From contig CANPYJ010000014.1 in NCBI GenBank assembly GCA_947588275.1, positions 1 to 39,579 on the forward strand: a stretch of DNA of 39,579 nucleotides, read 5' to 3'. The notes below the pieces were generated by a model. The model saw only the letters and a program-made list of their open reading frames with translations. It was not told where the DNA came from and searched no databases. The DNA is from an uncultured Alphaproteobacteria bacterium. GTDB taxonomy: Bacteria; Pseudomonadota; Alphaproteobacteria; RF32; CAG-239. Below are positions 15,211 through 23,194 of the stretch, piece by piece (the stretch's first letter is position 1; every line of letters starts with the position of its first letter). The position numbers and the translations under genes were made by a program.

Positions 15211-16062
15211 TTATGCTTTCAGATGTTTCAAAAACTTTCCCAGTTCTTTATTGACGCGGATGCCGTCTTCGGGCTTGGCTTTGATGAGTCCAAAAAAGCG
15301 CGGCGGAATTTTGTCGGTTTGGATGGGGGCATAAGTTGCCGGATTGTTTTCCAAAATTGCTTGCGCGCCGTTTGGATCTTTGCGCGCGGTCTTGAAGAAG
15401 TTGTTGACCAGCCGTTCGGCGTCAACAGGAAAATTTTGTTGGCGGATAGCCTCAATGTAAAGTTTGATTTTTTCCTGCCGATGCAGGTGTTCTTCGTAGA
15501 GTTTGCGTTCGATTTTGCGTTTTTGGGCTTTGGCCTTGCGCAGATTGTAGGCGATTTCGCAGCCGTCGAGTTCAATTAAAACCTCGACATAAGAGATGAT
15601 GGCATTTTGCAGATTTGGATCGGTGGTCTTTTCGGCAAAAGACAGCAACTGTTCGTCGGTGGGGTTTGGGGGCAGAGAAGATAATCTGACCGGTTGTGCC
15701 GTGACCAAACATTCCCAAGAGTTGAAAATGTCGGCATAAAGGTTGTCAATTCGTCCGGGGCGAAACCGCGGGTAAATCTGGTCGGCCGCAAACGTGTATT
15801 TGGGCGCCGCCAGACCGGCCAGTCCGGCAACTTCGGATACGGCCTGACGAAAATTGCGAAACGCATCGTAAAGCCGGCGTTCTTCCGGATATAAGGTTTC
15901 GGCCGCCTGATCTTCGGGCAGAGTTACGGGTGGCAGGGGTTTATGGGCGCTGACGGCCTCTTTGTTTTCTTCTGCCGTTGTTTCGGTGTCGGCCAGCTGT
16001 TGAGCAATAAAGTCATCAAGCAGGCGGTCAAATTCATCGGATGTTGTTTCGTTGTCTGCCAT
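15211..16062 (-). CDS. Soluble protein of the coupling-protein operon, unknown
   Basis: This 283-aa cytosolic protein has an acidic N-terminus (residues 1-50, rich in Glu, Asp and Thr), a central helical domain, and a strongly charged helix at about 170-215 (LRKAKAQKRKIERKLYEEH) that may form a coiled coil. The C-terminus is basic (GKFLKHLKA). A GGAGG sequence lies just before the ATG on the minus strand. It follows the small membrane protein after 15 nt and precedes the 534-aa gene after a 77-bp gap. No family is recognised. Confidence 0.55.
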   Translation of the reverse strand: MADNETTSDEFDRLLDDFIAQQLADTETTAEENKEAVSAHKPLPPVTLPEDQAAETLYPEERRLYDAFRNFRQAVSEVAGLAGLAAPKYTFAADQIYPRFRPGRIDNLYADIFNSWECLVTAQPVRLSSLPPNPTDEQLLSFAEKTTDPNLQNAIISYVEVLIELDGCEIAYNLRKAKAQKRKIERKLYEEHLHRQEKIKLYIEAIRQQNFPVDAERLVNNFFKTARKDPNGAQAILENNPATYAPIQTDKIPPRFFGLIKAKPEDGIRVNKELGKFLKHLKA

Positions 16063-16077
16063 AAAACCTCCAAAAAG

Positions 16078-16362
16078 TCAGTCAATGTGAATTTCTGCCG
16101 GCGGATCCTGCGGACGAGCGGGATTGACGGCCAAAATACGATCGGGTTTGGCACCGCCTTTCACCAATATCCATAGGCGGCCGCCGTCAAGCTTGAAACT
16201 CTCAATGGTGCTTCCGTCCGGCTGGGCAAGGCTCATTGAAACCGGTTTCGGCGCCGATGCGGCAATTTTTTTATAAATGGTTCCGCCCGCCGCCAACAGC
16301 CCGAAAACCAACAAAAATGTAAGAATAACCACGATTGTTTTGACGATTTTCAACTTGTCCAT
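16078..16362 (-). CDS. Small single-pass membrane protein, first gene of the coupling-protein operon
   Basis: The 94-aa protein has a single N-terminal membrane segment (about 8-30, VKTIVVILTFLLVFGLLAAGG) and a periplasmic-type C-terminal part with beta character (LDGGRLWILVKGGAKPDRILAVN). The arrangement suggests an N-in/C-out anchor. It is divergent from rluD with only 68 bp between the starts, which must hold both promoters. No family is recognised. Its position makes it the probable promoter-proximal gene of the leftward operon. Confidence 0.55.
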   Translation of the reverse strand: MDKLKIVKTIVVILTFLLVFGLLAAGGTIYKKIAASAPKPVSMSLAQPDGSTIESFKLDGGRLWILVKGGAKPDRILAVNPARPQDPPAEIHID

Positions 16363-16430
16363 ATTCTAAGAATCCTGCTTGCAAGTTTCGGATTTCAAAT
16401 TTATTATCAGCTTATCCAACGGAGCGGCGG

Positions 16431-17402
16431 ATGGTTGATGGGAACATTTATACCACAAAAATAGTTAATAAAGATTATAAAGGCATGCGAGTTGACAGAT
16501 TTTTGGTGGAGAATCTGCCGCAGTTTTCTCGTGCGCAGCTGCAAAGGCTGGTGGCGCAGGGTATGCTCAGCTGCGATGATGACATTATCGTTGACAATGC
16601 CTATAAAGTGCGCGAGGGAGATTCCTATCAGCTTATTGTGCCGCCACCGGCGGCTGTGGCGCCGCAGCCGCAAGATCTGCCGATTGAGGTGGTGTATGAA
16701 GACGAAGACTTGATCGTGGTCAATAAAGCCGCGGGAATGACGGTTCATCCCGCACCGGGAGCTCCCGACAAGACTTTGGTGAACGCGTTGTTGTATCATT
16801 GTCGCGATTTGTCCGGAATCGGCGGTTATTTGCGTCCGGGAATCGTGCATCGGATAGACAAAGACACCAGCGGGCTTTTGGTAGCCGCCAAAAACGATGT
16901 TGCACATCGCGGTCTGAGCGAGCAGTTTGCCGAGCATTCAATAGAGCGCACTTATATGGCGGCGGTGCGGGGCGTGCCCAGTCCGGCCAAAGGCACCATA
17001 GATGCGGACATCGGGCGCAGTCCGTATGACCGCAAAAAAATGGCGGTGGTTCAAAAAGGAGGCAAACACGCAGTTACGCATTATGAACTGGTGGAGGCTT
17101 TTGGCGGGCAAGCGGCACTGGTAAAATGTAATTTGGAGACCGGTCGCACTCATCAAATCAGGGTGCATATGAGCCGAATCGGCCACAGTTTGATTGGTGA
17201 TCCGCTCTATGGCAAAGGTAAAATTTTGCCCGCCGTGCACGGCGACTCGGAAATCGTCGCCGCGGTCAACCAATTCGGGCGGCAGGCACTGCACGCCAAA
17301 AGTTTGGGTTTTGTGCATCCGCGGACACAACAACCGATGTCGTTTGATTCGGAACTTCCGACGGATTTCAAGCAGTTGCTCCAAAACTTGCGCCGGCTTT
17401 GA
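16431..17402 (+). CDS. rluD: 23S rRNA pseudouridine synthase, RluD type
   Basis: RluD makes pseudouridines in helix 69 of 23S rRNA. The 323-aa protein has an N-terminal S4 RNA-binding domain (about 15-75, MRVDRFLVENLPQFSRAQLQRLV). The catalytic domain has HRIDKDTSGLL (catalytic Asp143) and the later GRTHQIRVHMSRIGHSLIGDP block. GGAG at 16421-16424 supports the ATG at 16431. rpoH follows at 17555, an order common in alphaproteobacteria. Assignment to RluD rather than RluC/RluA is inferred from the S4 domain and context. Confidence 0.9.
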   Translation: MVDGNIYTTKIVNKDYKGMRVDRFLVENLPQFSRAQLQRLVAQGMLSCDDDIIVDNAYKVREGDSYQLIVPPPAAVAPQPQDLPIEVVYEDEDLIVVNKAAGMTVHPAPGAPDKTLVNALLYHCRDLSGIGGYLRPGIVHRIDKDTSGLLVAAKNDVAHRGLSEQFAEHSIERTYMAAVRGVPSPAKGTIDADIGRSPYDRKKMAVVQKGGKHAVTHYELVEAFGGQAALVKCNLETGRTHQIRVHMSRIGHSLIGDPLYGKGKILPAVHGDSEIVAAVNQFGRQALHAKSLGFVHPRTQQPMSFDSELPTDFKQLLQNLRRL

Positions 17403-17554
17403 GGCGTCTGGCCAAAAGGTATATACAACCAAAGGATAGGTTGCGCTTTAAATTTTTTTCATAAATTCTGTGTCAGTCGATTTTTTCTTTAGAACCTAGA
17501 CTTGAACCTGAACGTTGAACTACTGTGTCAAATTTTTATCAGGAGCGAAACGAA

Positions 17555-18430
17555 ATGGAAAATGTCTCTGTTTTGAACGGAATAGACTTCTCGCCGGAAA
17601 TAAACATGGTGAGATATTTGCAAAAAATTCGCCAATATCCCATCTTGGAGCAAGACGAAGAATATTTGCTGGCGGTCAAATATCAGCAAACCAAAGATCC
17701 CGAGATTGCCAAAATATTGGTTACCTCTCATTTGCGGTTAGTGGTAAAAGTGGTGTCCAAATACCGCGGATACGGGCTGTCGGCCGCCGAGATGATTTCA
17801 GAAGGCAATATAGGGTTATTGTATGCGATTGAAAAGTTTGAACCGGAAAAAGGGTTTCGGTTTTCAACTTATGCGCTGTGGTGGATTAAGGCTTCGGTGC
17901 AAAAATATATTCTCAATTCGTGGTCGCTGGTCAAAATCGGCACCACCGCCGCACAGAAAAAATTGTTTTTTAATCTGCGCAAAATCAAAAATAAGCTCAA
18001 TGTCGTCGACGACCGCGAGCTCTCGCCCAATTTGCTTAAAGGAATCGCCAAATCTCTTGACGTCAGCGTACAGGACGTGACGGATATGAATATGCGCCTT
18101 AAAGCGCATGACGGCTCGCTAAACACGCTTATTGACACTTCTTCCGACGGCGGCAGCGAATGGATGGATTTTATTGCCGACAACAAGCCTAATCAGGAAG
18201 AATCGCTGGCGTATTCCGAAACAATGAAATATCGCCGCGCTTTGTTTAACAAGGCTTTGGTTTGTTTGAACAAGCGCGAAAAAGACATTTTGTTCAAGCG
18301 CCGTCTGTATGAAAAAGCCGTGACTTTGGACGACCTCAGCAAGACTTATCATATTTCCAAAGAACGCGTGCGGCAGATAGAACTGAATTCTATCAAAAAA
18401 ATCAGTCGGACGATAGAATCTCTGATGTGA
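17555..18430 (+). CDS. rpoH: RNA polymerase sigma-32 factor (heat shock)
   Basis: RpoH directs transcription of heat-shock genes. The 291-aa protein has region 2 (SHLRLVVKVVSKYRGYG...EGNIGLLYAIEKFEPEKGFRFSTYALWWIKASVQ), the RpoH-box-like QKKLFFNLRKIK after region 2, and region 4 with a helix-turn-helix (TLDDLSKTYHISKERVRQIE). The RpoH box separates it from RpoD. I chose the ATG at 17555 because AGGAG lies at 17541-17545; a GTG at 17525 would add 10 residues. Its leader has repeated GAAC motifs, and a strong hairpin follows the stop. Confidence 0.93.
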   Translation: MENVSVLNGIDFSPEINMVRYLQKIRQYPILEQDEEYLLAVKYQQTKDPEIAKILVTSHLRLVVKVVSKYRGYGLSAAEMISEGNIGLLYAIEKFEPEKGFRFSTYALWWIKASVQKYILNSWSLVKIGTTAAQKKLFFNLRKIKNKLNVVDDRELSPNLLKGIAKSLDVSVQDVTDMNMRLKAHDGSLNTLIDTSSDGGSEWMDFIADNKPNQEESLAYSETMKYRRALFNKALVCLNKREKDILFKRRLYEKAVTLDDLSKTYHISKERVRQIELNSIKKISRTIESLM

Positions 18431-18490
18431 AACAAAGCCGGCGTTCGGACTTTCGGCGCTGAAAACGGGTTGCTTTGAGCTCTGGAGCTC

Positions 18491-18525
18491 TTGCGATGAC
18501 ATGGAGCAAAACAATGTCATTGCAA
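18491..18525 (+). terminator. Strong hairpin after rpoH, possible terminator or repeat element
   Basis: TTGCGATGACAT (18491-18502) and ATGTCATTGCAA (18514-18525) pair over 12 bp with one G-T, around an 11-nt loop. No T-run follows, so it is either a poor intrinsic terminator or a palindromic repeat that protects the rpoH mRNA end. Confidence 0.5.
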
Positions 18526-18540
18526 GAAAATCGCAGCTTT

Positions 18541-18652
<112 letters not shown>

Positions 18653-18705
18653 GCAAAAGGCGTGAGGGTTTTATTTTTTTTTTGATTTTTTCGAAAAACT
18701 TCATT

Positions 18706-20779
18706 TTACAATTCTCCGTCGATAAACAACTGTTTATAGTGTTTCTTTTTGGTTTTGTAATGAATTTTTTTGTTTTTTGAGCAAATAGCATATAAGATTT
18801 TGCATCTCAGATATTTGAGGTAATTTTTTATTCTTTTTGACAATATTAAAAAGCGAAGGCCACGCAAAAACGCCTGATTGTCAATTTTGTTTGCGGCGGC
18901 TTGAGGATTGTTGGAAAAGCCGTTGGCAAGGACGTTTTTAATCGTGTCAAGGTTCTTCTTGACTTGGTTTTCTATAAGTTTTGAAGCGTCATGCCCAAAA
19001 TCGCACTTTGAGTTTATGACTTCTTTTACTGAACACACGAAATTCTTTTTGAGATCAAACAGAGTGACCAGAGAATCGAATCGCGCGTTGCCTCTGAATC
19101 GGTTTCTGATACAAACAAACGGTTTATTAAAAATCAAAGCGAAGCACACGCCGTGGAAGGAATCCGTAACCAGCAGCTTGCAGTCTTTTATGCTTTTTAG
19201 CCAGTCTTCCACTTCGTAATTTTTGTTATTTATGGAAACGCATTCGGTTTTTTCGCGTTTTGACAAGTATTTATACAATTCGTCATATTCTTCCTTATCG
19301 TCGAGAATATAACAAACTATTTTGTTTTTATGATTTACGGAGGAGCATGAAATTATTTCGTCGTATTTTGACTTATCAATCAAAAATACCGGATCTATAA
19401 TGGTATCCGCCTCCAGACCGAACACGTTTTTATAAATGTCTTTGCCTGAAACTTCTCGACAAGAGAGGTAATCGAAACTTTTTAACGCTTTGGTCATGTA
19501 GTTTTTTACAAAAGGAGTAAATTTGTTTGATTTTTCAAACTCTGTTTGATCTATTCCGAAACTGGGCGATATGGCTATTTTTTTTGTATTTGCGTCGACC
19601 CAGTTCAATAAAAACTTGTATAACTGTGTGCTTATAAAATCCACCCGAAGGACTTGATCGGAGCCTAAGATTACGCCTTTGACGTTTTTGGACAATTTTG
19701 TTAGCTCTTTATAAGAATAAGATTGCGACACGTTTAAAAATTTGTCTCCGAAGCGCTTGGAAAAGCTCTTTTTAAATAAGTCCATATTATAAAAATTATG
19801 TTGATAAAGCGACAGACTGTCATAGCCGAGGCTTTTTAACAGTTCTTGCATTGCCCAAGCCGTCATGCAGGCGCCGTAATTTGCGGCCTGCCAAAAATTC
19901 ACGATAAGATAATCGCATTTTTCATAAGTCTTAAATCTTTTGTCGTTTTTGCCGATGGCGATTTCTTTGCTGATTGGCCAAGATATTTTTATGTCGTGCA
20001 AAATTGTTTTAATCTCATACTTGACCCTGTGTATGCAATCTTTACCCAACAGCAGTCTTCGGGGCAGTTTTTCGTTTTCGACGACGTCAATCAGCTTGTT
20101 CATCGCGATACAGGTGTCGTTGCGATATTTGCGAATGGTTTTTACGATGTCGATAAAGGGAAATTTGTACTCATCGTATGACGATTCGAATTTGTTTTTT
20201 TCGTTTTTGGAAATGTTGGTCGGATACAAGCCCGGCTCAAAAGCCATCACGCGACAATTGAAATTTTGTGTTTCTTTCCACAAAACGGCCGTAAGGCCTT
20301 CAACGGCGTGTTTTGATGAGCAGTATGCCGTGCCGAACGCTCTGGGGACAAGTCCCATGACGGAAGTGCAGTTTATTATTGTACCGTTATTTCGTTCTCT
20401 GAAATATTTTATTAACGAATGGCAGGTATTGAAAGTTCCGAAATAATTTGTTTCCATTACCCGCCTTACTTTTTGGGGAGATTCTTCTTCAAAGGTCACA
20501 TATGAGGAGATGCCGGCGACGTTTGCCAAAACGTCGATGCTTCCGAAACGTTTTATGCCTTTTTCTATTGCCGCTTTAACGCTCTCGACGTCAGTCACGT
20601 CAACGGATAAGCAAAGGGCGTTTTTTTCCTTAAACTCCGGTATTCTTCTGCTGACGGCCACCACGTTATACCCCCCCCCGGCCGAGCAACTGCGTGCACA
20701 GTTCTTTTCCTATTCCGCTGGAGGCGCCGGTGACAAACCAGGTTTGAATTTTTGATTTATCTATTTTTTTTGTAAACAT
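18706..20779 (-). pseudogene. SDR / polysaccharide pyruvyl transferase fusion, frameshifted at poly-G
   Basis: Read through, this encodes about 690 aa. Residues 1-240 are a short-chain dehydrogenase: TGASSGIG (17-24) for NAD(P), then NVAG and the YCSSK catalytic pair. Residues about 285-600 resemble polysaccharide pyruvyl transferase (PF04230-like: NFWQAANYGACM, GVILGSDQV, VTDSFHGVCFALIF), which adds pyruvate ketals to surface glycans. The C-terminal tail is basic. As written, a run of nine G (20671-20679) shifts the frame, giving 37 aa and then TAA; eight G would restore it. The downstream part could also start at a GTG at 20664. The ATG at 20779 lies 3 nt after the ThDP gene stop. It may be phase-variable rather than dead. 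Confidence 0.75.
20671..20679 (-). repeat. Poly-G(9) tract inside the SDR coding sequence
   Basis: Nine C on the plus strand (G on the coding strand) fall at codons 34-37 of the SDR. With nine, the frame reads GGG-GTA-TAA. With eight, it continues into YNVVAVSRR, the normal second strand of an SDR. Long G tracts slip during replication and underlie on/off switching of surface-glycan genes in several bacteria. Confidence 0.85.
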
Positions 20780-20782
20780 GGT

Positions 20783-21655
20783 TTACCGTCCTTTTTTTCT
20801 GTTGTGAGTTTGCATTAATTTCAGCCCGAGTTTTTCGTCCTCAGCGTTTGTAAAAACTTCAAAAAGCACGGGCTTGTCAAAGTCGTCGTTGCAAAAGCGG
20901 TTTATCTGAGCGTCAAAGGTTTGTTTTGAATCTGCCGTCAAATAACAAAACCCGCAGGATTCTGCCCAACCTTTGGCGCCGCCTTTGTTGTGTCCGTGGG
21001 CGGCTATCAATTGGTCGGTCTTTTCGCCGATGGTGTTTTCCAAGCCCGGGTTTAATCTGAATTCGACGCCGCGATTGTTGTTTATCAGGATTATTCGGAG
21101 ATTGTTGGATATGTCTTTTTGGCCGAGGGCGTTCATGTCGTAGAAAAATGCCAAGTCGCCGACAATGCCGAAAACTTTTTTGTTGTCTGCCACCAATGAT
21201 TGGCCCACCACGGTCGATACGGCGCCGTCAATGCCGCAGACGCCGATGTTGCAGCTGATGTCTATGGAATCGTCAAATTCTTGAAAATTCATATTTCTTT
21301 TGGTGTTGGAAACCGCATGGTGCAACGACGAACCCTGAGGGATATATTTTGCCAGACGTTGAACGACAAACGAATTGCACAGCGGCAGGTCCGGTTTTGT
21401 CAGGCTGTCCATTTCGGCTTTTACGAGGTCATAATATCCGTTGCGGCAATCTGATTTGTTGGTCAGAAGTTCAAAGAAATATTTTTCTTTGCAATCAAAC
21501 GTTTTGGCAACGGGAATGTTGAAACGGTATGTAAAGCTGCCGTTTTCGGAGATTCTCCATATTTCGGCGTTTTGAAACAGCGGCGCGGCATAATATTCGC
21601 CGGAAACGTCGCCGATATCAATGATTATCTCGGGCGTGTTTTTGAGTTTGCTCAT
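20783..21655 (-). CDS. MenD-like ThDP enzyme, C-terminal half (separate ORF)
   Basis: This 290-aa reading frame carries the second half of the central domain and the ThDP-pyrophosphate-binding domain of a MenD-like (SEPHCHC synthase family) enzyme. GIDGAVSTVVGQSL, then GDLAFFYDMNALG and ILINNNRGVEF match the family's GD...NN ThDP/Mg-binding block. The ATG at 21655 sits in an ATGA overlap with the stop of the N-terminal half. The same frame also stays open upstream to 21715, so a single added base near 21683-21687 would fuse the two. In a glycan island the true product may be a sugar precursor rather than menaquinone. It ends 3 nt before the SDR fusion. Confidence 0.65.
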   Translation of the reverse strand: MSKLKNTPEIIIDIGDVSGEYYAAPLFQNAEIWRISENGSFTYRFNIPVAKTFDCKEKYFFELLTNKSDCRNGYYDLVKAEMDSLTKPDLPLCNSFVVQRLAKYIPQGSSLHHAVSNTKRNMNFQEFDDSIDISCNIGVCGIDGAVSTVVGQSLVADNKKVFGIVGDLAFFYDMNALGQKDISNNLRIILINNNRGVEFRLNPGLENTIGEKTDQLIAAHGHNKGGAKGWAESCGFCYLTADSKQTFDAQINRFCNDDFDKPVLFEVFTNAEDEKLGLKLMQTHNRKKGR

Positions 21656-22524
21656 ACCGAAGGCCTGCGTATCATGATGCGGTTTTTGCCTTTGTAATGA
21701 GCCATATGGTCGCAAAATACGGGTATTGAATTTGACACGGCAAAGTTTGACAACGTTTCTTGTTCTTTGTCTGTAAATTTTTTGTGCGAACCGATATATA
21801 TCGCCGTTTTTTTGACCGAAACAACGTCTTTCAGATGCTCAAAGTCTTCCGAACAGTAGTCGTTTTTCCAAATGTCTTTGGGCAGATTTTTGATTTTTTC
21901 GACATCAAAATCAAAGAAAGACGGACAATTTATGTGAACCGGCAAATGTTTGTAAAACGCGGTCGACAAGGCGGCGTTTAAATATGTCAAACATCTGCGT
22001 TTGCCGGTTTCGTCAAATATGCGGGGCAATTCGACGCTGACATACTTGATGTCGTTTTGAGTGACGCTTCTGTCAACAAACTGAGGTCTTGCCGAATAAG
22101 GCGTGCTTTCATAGTCAAAAAAGGTTAGGGCAATGAGCGGAACTTTTCGACGATAGGCTTCACTCATGGCCGAAACGTAATTTCGGCTGGCGGAAGATCC
22201 CGTACACGTAATGATTACCGGCTCGTTTGTCTCGTTGCAGATTCCGTTGGCAACATAGGCGGCACTGCGCTCGTCGATAACGGAAAAACTTTTAATATTA
22301 CTGCTCTGCAACATAAAATTAAAGGTTGCATTTTGGGCGCCTGGACTACAAACAGCGTGTTTTAGCCCGTAGGCTTTTAACATCGCCAAAAGATAATGCT
22401 GCGTATTGTAGGTTTGGTTCGGAGCCAGGTCAGACTTGATTTTGCATTTTATGCCGCAAAACTGCACTTCCCTGTATTGTTTGTTGTCTTTAGTTTTTTT
22501 GGTGACGGAAAATATTTTGTTCAT
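21652..22524 (-). CDS. MenD-like ThDP enzyme, N-terminal half (separate ORF)
   Basis: This 290-aa frame carries the pyrimidine-binding domain of a MenD-like enzyme: CSPGAQNATFNF, then VIDERSAAYVANGI with the conserved glutamate that activates ThDP, then TCTGSSASRNYVSAMSEAYRRKVPLIALT. It runs into the start of the middle domain (IPVFCDHMAHYKGK) and then ends. The break falls inside a domain, not at a boundary, which favours a frameshift over a natural split. Adding one A to the A5 run (minus strand, 21683-21687) would give a single protein of about 580 aa. The ATG at 22524 is preferred; a TTG at 22548 would add 8 residues. Confidence 0.65.
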   Translation of the reverse strand: MNKIFSVTKKTKDNKQYREVQFCGIKCKIKSDLAPNQTYNTQHYLLAMLKAYGLKHAVCSPGAQNATFNFMLQSSNIKSFSVIDERSAAYVANGICNETNEPVIITCTGSSASRNYVSAMSEAYRRKVPLIALTFFDYESTPYSARPQFVDRSVTQNDIKYVSVELPRIFDETGKRRCLTYLNAALSTAFYKHLPVHINCPSFFDFDVEKIKNLPKDIWKNDYCSEDFEHLKDVVSVKKTAIYIGSHKKFTDKEQETLSNFAVSNSIPVFCDHMAHYKGKNRIMIRRPSV

Positions 22525-22629
22525 TTTACAACCTGTTGGATAGTTCAAACCCGAGTTCTGAAAGTCTTAAAAACCTTTTCTTTGCAATTTCCGTTTGGCT
22601 CTTTTTGGGGATAAGATTTTGCTCTAATG

Positions 22630-22646
22630 TTAACGGACGTTTAAAT
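22630..22646 (+). repeat. Left arm of 17-bp inverted repeat
   Basis: TTAACGGACGTTTAAAT here is exactly complementary to 22759-22775. The arms enclose 112 bp that include a promoter-like sequence and a third related core (AACGTTCGT at 22673-22681). Each arm is itself an imperfect dyad (TTAACG-GA-CGTTTAA), so it could be a recombination site or an operator. Confidence 0.7.
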
Positions 22647-22728
22647 GCCAACGACTTAGACAAATGCCGAAGAACGTTCGTCTTTTCTTGTTTTTCAAGA
22701 AAAAATAGAGGAGTAATCAAAATAAAGA

Positions 22729-22758
22729 TTGACTTTTGTGCGTGACCGAAAGTATAAA
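22729..22758 (+). promoter_or_regulatory. Sigma70-like promoter inside the inverted repeats, pointing away from the island genes
   Basis: TTGACT (22729-22734) and TATAAA (22753-22758) are separated by 18 bp and read rightward. The only thing downstream is about 130 bp and the bidirectional terminator at 22892-22919, with no gene. If the segment 22630-22775 were inverted, the promoter would face the MenD-like gene starting at 22524. The region 22549-22923 has no other convincing gene. Confidence 0.55.
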
Positions 22759-22775
22759 ATTTAAACGTCCGTTAA
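22759..22775 (-). repeat. Right arm of 17-bp inverted repeat
   Basis: ATTTAAACGTCCGTTAA is the exact reverse complement of 22630-22646. It starts directly after the -10-like TATAAA at 22753-22758. See the left arm for interpretation. Confidence 0.7.
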
Positions 22776-22888
22776 AACTTTAATTTGCGCAAAGAGGCGG
22801 ATAAACAAGCAAATCCAAGCGTTCATCGAATGTTGAAAAAATATGGCGGACCTCGTTGTCCGGTCAAATTCGGCGAAGAATAGGCATA

Positions 22889-23000
<112 letters not shown>

Positions 23001-23194
23001 AAAAGCTATTGTTGATTAACACATCATTTCGGCTTTGGCAAGATTTTTCCGCAAAGATTTTTATTTTTTTCGCTCGCGGAGGCAAAAAAACGGTGGCTGT
23101 CCGTTGCAATCGTCGCACTGTTTGCAGTTCGGGGTTGCCAAGCGCGGCAAAATGTCGTAAGCTGAAAGCGTTTTATAACAACAAGAGGCCAGAA

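Noticed and set aside
22526..22720. Open frame of 64 aa ending 1 nt before the MenD-like ATG (minus strand, TTG start)
   Set aside because: Its codons look partly protein-like, so it could be a leader peptide or a gene remnant. It crosses an inverted-repeat arm, has no clear RBS and matches no family I know. It is the main competing reading for the inverton.
22630..22775. MITE-type transposable element made of the inverted repeats
   Set aside because: No target-site duplication is visible at the outer ends, and the arms are dyads rather than typical transposon ends. Not excluded, but less likely than a switch or operators.
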